Shown piece after piece: positions 59,530 through 64,000 of a stretch of 64,000 nt of DNA. Position numbers and translations under genes: made by a program. Source of the stretch: Conchocele bisecta (Eukaryota; Mollusca; Bivalvia; Lucinida; Thyasiridae); assembly GCA_029237695.1 (NCBI GenBank), contig CM055278.1, positions 79,691,817 to 79,755,816 on the forward strand, written 5' to 3'. Within the stretch, counting starts at the first letter, position 1; the number at the start of each line of letters is the position of its first letter. The notes under the pieces were generated by a model. That model was not told where the DNA came from, did no database searches, and worked only from the letters and a program-made list of their open reading frames with translations.

Positions 59530-60775
59530 ATGCATAACGTGATACTCCCCCCCCCCCTCCCCCACACACACACACACTGCGTACGGGACTTTCTTGTTTT
59601 CTTGTGAGGATACGCTCTGTGCTTAACGTGATACCCCCCCCCCCCCCCCCTCACTACTGCGTACGGGCCTGTCTTGTGAGGATACGCTCTGTGTATGACG
59701 TGATACCCCCCCCCCCTCACACACTGCGTACGGGCCTTTCTTGTGAGGATACGCTCTGTGTATAACGTGATACCCCCCCCCCCCCCCCCCTCTCACACAC
59801 TGCGTACGGGCCTTTCTTGTGAGGATACGCTCTGTGCATAACGTGTTATCCCCACACACACACTGCGTACGGGCCTGTCTTGTGATGATACGCACTATGT
59901 ACAACGTGATATCCCCCACACTGCTTACGGGCCTTTCTTGTGAGACCTTTCTTGTGAGGATACTCTCTGTCCATAACGTGATATCCACCCACTGCGTAAC
60001 GGGCTTGTCTTGTGATGATACGCTCTGTGCATAACGTTATATCCTCCCCCTCCGCACACTGCATACGGGCATGTCTTGTGATGATACGCTGTGTGCATAA
60101 CGTGATATCCCCCACTGCGTACGGGCCTTTCTTGTGAGGATACGCTCTGTGCATAACGTGATATCGCCCCCCCCCCCTCCCTCACACTTCGTACTGGCCT
60201 TTCTTGTGATGATACACACGCTGCGTACGGGCCTTTCTTGTGAGGATACGCTATGTGCATAACGTGATATTCCCCCCCCCCCACACTGCGTACGGGCCTT
60301 TCTTGTGAGGGTACGCTCTGTGCATAACGTTATATCCTCCCCATCCGCACACTGCATACGGGCCTGTCTTGTGATGATACGCTCTGTGCATAACGTGATA
60401 TCCCCCCCCCCCACACTGCGTACGGGCCTGTCTAGTGATGATGCGCTCTGTTCATAACGTGATATCCTCCCCCCCCCCCACATTGCGTACGGCCTGTCTA
60501 ATGATGATGCGCTCTGTGCATAACGTGATACCCCCCCCCACACTGCGTACGGGCCTGTCTAGTGATGATGCGCTCTGTGCATAACGTGATATCCCCCCCC
60601 CACACTGCGTACGGGCCTGTCTAGTGATGATGCGCTCTGTGCATAACGTGATATCCCCCCCCACACTGCGTACGGGCCTGTCTAGTGATGATGCGCTCTG
60701 TGCATAACGTGATATCCCCCCAAACTGCGTACGGGCCTGTCTAGTGATGATGCGCTCTGTGCATAACGTGATATT
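59530..60775 (-). repeat. ~62-bp array separated by poly-C runs
   Basis: About 20 units of CACACTGCGTACGGGCCTGT, CTAGTGATGATGCGCTCTGT, GCATAACGTGATATC then C7-C19. The right half (60300-60775) is the most uniform. The left half has the TTTCTTGTGAGGATACGC variant. The poly-C length varies between units, so the period is 60-75 bp. The several minus-strand ORFs with 'GGGYHVMHRAYPHKKGPYAV' text are artefacts. Confidence 0.93.
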
Positions 60776-61045
60776 AGTTGCTTTCCATCATGAGATAAAT
60801 AAACGTATAGATCATGATGGACATTCCAAAGTTTCGTTTTTTCTCATTACATCGTACAAAGTGCGTTTCATGTGACATCATCAAAACTATTGAAAGAAAC
60901 AACAATGTTACTCTTGAAACCACATGCTATAATATTAAATAAACCAATGGAGGTAAGTAAGATCAAGCCGTTTCGAAAACAGCAAATGTCAAGAAAGGCA
61001 ACAAACACAATCCAGATAATTGTAACTAATTGATCTATTATTCTC

Positions 61046-61915
61046 TTGTTTGTGTACACATCCACGTACGGACCCTGCGGGATAATGTCGGAGTGGATGA
61101 ACGTTAGCAGTGGCATACCACAAGACAGTGTTCTTGACCCCATTCTGTATTGTATTTACATCATTGACTCGCCCGACGTCTTCTCATGTTTAATACAACA
61201 GTTTGCTGATGATTCAGAGTTGTACTCAAAAGTAATGAAGGTGGTGCAGGCAGAAAAGCTGCAGCAAACCTCGTATTATGTAGAGGACTGGGAAAAGCAG
61301 TGGTAAATGTTTTTCAACCCGCCCCCCCCCCCGAAAAAAAAATGCAAGCATACATGTATACATGTCGAAAAGAAAGATGTACAAGGGTACCAGCACAGGG
61401 GTACCAGTACAAAATGCACAGTAACGGAAATGAAATCCCACTATGTCAAACGAAACCGACTTGTGAGTAATAATTGACAGCAACTTAAAATGTTAAAATA
61501 TTGAACATCAACTGTCTGTTCCCCAGTATACAAGAAAGTACAATTGCAATTGAAAATGTGCAAAGACGCGCAATTCGTCGACTCGTGGAAACATTGCAAG
61601 ATCTAACCTAGGAACAGAGGATGGAAGAGCTTGGACCTCACTCCATTGATTACAGAAGAGCAAGAGTCGACATAGTATAAGCTTACAAAATTCTTCAAGA
61701 AATCGACCATGTGGACAAAGATAAATTCTTTACCATATCCAGCTACACACGTACTATACGTGGAGAAGGAGAAGGAGCGGCTTAGTTCCAAGAGCCAATG
61801 TCTTCAGTAACAGAATTGTCAATATATGGAACAATCTTCATCAAGAAGTCGCAATGACACCATCCCTTAACTCTTTCAAAAGTAGATTAAGCAAACAGTG
61901 GCACAACTATCAAAG
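61046..61915 (+). pseudogene. Non-LTR retrotransposon reverse transcriptase remnant
   Basis: 'SSGIPQDSVLDPILYCIYI' and 'QFADDSELYSK' at 61100-61230 are the palm motifs (S-G-x-PQ-x-S-x-L-x-P and FADD) of a Jockey/CR1-type reverse transcriptase; the Gly residues usual in the first motif are replaced by Asp. After a gap with a poly-C/poly-A run, 'TIAIENVQRRAIRRLVETL' (about 61540), 'DYRRARVDIV' stop 'AYKILQEID' (61650-61700), and 'NRIVNIWNNLHQEVAM' then 'LNSFKSRLSKQW' (61810-61900) match the C-terminal tail of such proteins in order. Several stops and frame changes make it dead. The 5' part is missing. Confidence 0.8.
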
Positions 61916-61920
61916 CAAGT

Positions 61921-62005
61921 TTACATCAACTGTCTGTTCCCCAGTATACAAAAGAAGATAAAATTACAATTGAAAATGTGCAAAGACGCGCAACTCGAGA
62001 TCTAA
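61921..62005 (+). repeat. Duplicated fragment of the non-LTR remnant
   Basis: ACATCAACTGTCTGTTCCCC, AGTATACAA and TTGAAAATGTGCAAAGACGC repeat the stretch 61503-61570 with small indels. Confidence 0.8.
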
Positions 62006-62249
62006 ACCAAGTTTACCCCCAACATGTTACGCCACAACCATAACGAGACCAAGTATACACGCATCCACAGAGGCTTTGGAGCCTGATTAGACAGACAGTC
62101 ACCGTAAGACAGTCACACCGCAAAACGAGCTGTCCCGTCAGCATCTGCTGCCACAATAACAGTCCAAGTATAGCCAAGATAACAGCAGGCGTTCTCTGAA
62201 TATGGCAATTGATGATGACGTTTAGTAAACGTGTAGGACAATGAACGTA

Positions 62250-62440
62250 CAATGGAACCTCTCTAAACCGGACACCAAGACAATACCTGTCTTGTTTATG
62301 ATGAGTTTATTGGTCAGATATCCGAGGTGATAATGTCTGTTCGTGATCGCATATCACACAACTATGGCTCAGAATGATTAAATGCCTGATTTACAGAGCC
62401 TGACCTCCCAGGGTGTCCGGTTTAGAGAGGTTTCGCGGTA
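62250..62440. mobile_element. MITE with CARTGRAACCTCTCTAA termini, copy 2
   Basis: CAATGGAACCTCTCTAAACC then GGACACC and, at the other end, GGGTGTCCGGTTTAGAGAGG then TTTCGCGG. The interior GTGATAATGTCTGTTCGTGA parallels 49220-49250 of copy 1. Confidence 0.75.
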
Positions 62441-62685
62441 GTATATATGTAGTAGCAACTATTGCTGCTGATGTAAAGGGTATATGGCTAACAACCGTCT
62501 CATTTAGCAAATTAATGAGATTGTTTGTCACGAATCCATTTTCAGACGACATCTGCAACTGCTGGCGAAATATGTGCTAAACTTTTCCATGGGGTTAACT
62601 AATTATATCTTCGATGATTTCACAAGTATCATTTAGCAATTGTCACTGCCGACTACTGCTGTGGCAGCAACTGCATACGGGACAG

Positions 62686-63062
62686 CACGGTTTACGGTGT
62701 GACATAAAGCACGGTTTACGGTGTGACATACAGCACGGTTTACGGTGTGACATAAAGCACGGTTTACGGTGTGACATAAAGCACGGTTTACGGTGTGACA
62801 TACAGCACGGTTTACGGTGTGACATCAGCACGGTTTACGGTGTGACATAAAGCACGGTTTACGGTGTGACATAAAGCACGGTTTACGGTGTGACATAAAG
62901 CACGGAGCACGGTTTACGGTGTGACATAAAGCACGGTTTACGGTGTGACATAAAGCACGGTTTACGGTGTGACATACAGCACGGTTTACGGTGTGACATA
63001 AAGCACGGTTTACGGTGTGACATACAGCACGGTTTACGGTGTGACATAAAGCACGGTTTATG
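62686..63062 (+). repeat. 24-bp array, about 16 copies
   Basis: CACGGTTTACGGTGTGACAT then AAAG or ACAG. One unit is a base short (62825) and one carries an extra CACGGAG (about 62900). 24 is a multiple of three, so both strands show an 8-residue repeat (HGLRCDIK, MSHRKPCF) that should not be taken as protein. Confidence 0.96.
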
Positions 63063-64000
63063 AGCGTGTAACGTTTCATGGATAGGATGGGATAAACAAC
63101 ATTAATGTTCATTTTGGAAAATAAATCAATTTTACTATCTAATTTCCTTTTGTACTCTATAATATACTCTATACTATCAATTAAACTCGCAACAATAGAA
63201 GTGAAAAGACGAGGTCAAGCGGACTAACGCGAATACAAAGCGCTTGTCAGTTTCCACATATGAGACAGCCGAATTGGTGGCAGTAAATAGTCCCCGCGGC
63301 TGTGAGATAATATAGCTTACCGCCTATGTGATACTTTCATAGACTAATTGAAGAAACTCGACGAGATATTTTATATAATTCCATATTTGCTCTGAAAATC
63401 TCGCCAGCATTTGACATTATTTACTTAAAATGACGACATCCATATGTTTAGAAGTGCGCCTGCGTAAACGAAGACCACTGCCACATACTGACATAATGTA
63501 TATCATGACATATACATGAGATCAGAATGTGTACATTTGTCTAGCTGATCATTTCTAGTTCAACAGTACACACCCTCTAGACATTTGCTTCGCAGACTCG
63601 GACCGCATCACAGCTCAAACGTATACAATAGGTGAATTAATGCGAACTGATACGGAACGCAGTTCCGGCGTTTTTCTCTCGCATTGACGCACCAACAAGG
63701 GTATTATCAGTTTCCCCATTAAATGGGAATTTATATTGTTGGCTTTATGTCCTTATATTCATCCGTGAAAGGGGAAACAGCTGTGGCCACTGTGGTTCAG
63801 CCATGACAATGGATATGTTCTGGTTATAAAGATGCATTAAGTATTTTGCAGAATATACACGTACGCTTTACAAACGTTATTTGCTAACGCGAAAATATAC
63901 ACGCACTCGTGTGTTCGATATTTGTGTTTCAATGTTAGTGGTACATTGTATTGCCAAAAGATCGATTTGATTTTCACGGCTTCTAGTGATAGCTAAATTT
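63063..64000. other. Intergenic, nothing recognised
   Basis: AT-rich unique sequence to the window end. Confidence 0.4.

Noticed and set aside
59448..60664. Gly/His/Tyr-rich secreted-protein-like ORFs
   Set aside because: Direct translations of the 62-bp poly-C array on the minus strand.
62614..63112. Repetitive peptide gene (HGLRCDIK / MSHRKPCF)
   Set aside because: The 24-bp minisatellite is open in several frames on both strands, so coding is not implied.

Overview
The window looks like non-coding, repeat-dominated sequence from a marine invertebrate nuclear genome. It is AT-rich, has no operons and no dense ORFs, and carries many short inverted-repeat elements, a DIRS-type tyrosine-recombinase retrotransposon, a decayed non-LTR retrotransposon, a decayed DNA transposon, a SINE-like tail and four large tandem arrays. 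The repeat style, notably dispersed elements with a 'CTGATCAGGATCTGCAC' type core, suggests a bivalve mollusc. That is inference from general familiarity. I found no host protein-coding gene I could defend and no rRNA or functional tRNA gene. Nearly all long ORFs are by-products of tandem repeats.

Layout. 0-2 kb: two MITE families. 2-10.5 kb: two inverted arrays of a 'GGCCGCC'-bearing repeat (2.0-2.96 and 9.6-10.5 kb). Just inside the left array is a 3.8 kb DNA transposon with 28-bp perfect terminal inverted repeats (2972-6756), a broken transposase and a 15-bp motif repeated eight times. 11.6-12.75 kb: foldback and MITE copies. 12.1-31.5 kb: one very large satellite, a 32-bp array followed by a 59-bp array with higher-order structure. 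About 10.6 kb of it (19.53-30.11 kb) has indel-rich, low-quality consensus. 33.8-41.5 kb: an 84-bp satellite split by a 4.36 kb DIRS/PAT-like element (36193-40556, minus strand). 42-49.5 kb: a cluster of foldbacks, MITEs and diverged tandem repeats. 49.5-57 kb: sparse sequence with a SINE tail and a ~155-bp repeat array interrupted by a MITE. 57-64 kb: a 226-bp tandem duplication, a poly-C-punctuated 62-bp array, a dead non-LTR reverse transcriptase and a 24-bp array.

How the parts relate. The main observation is that the 59-bp satellite monomer aligns without gaps (47/60 identical by eye) to the terminal 60 bp of a dispersed MITE, intact copies of which lie at 46.3, 47.6 and 52.0 kb. Two diverged monomers exactly 59 bp apart also lie at 12144-12228, outside the dense array and cut off from it by a MITE insertion. 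The satellite therefore seems to have grown from a transposon end. The second strong story is the DIRS element. Its split repeats, 101 bp and identical, and a shared GTT core are inserted without further duplication into one position of the 84-bp satellite, and a separate inverted satellite/terminus junction lies 0.7 kb away.
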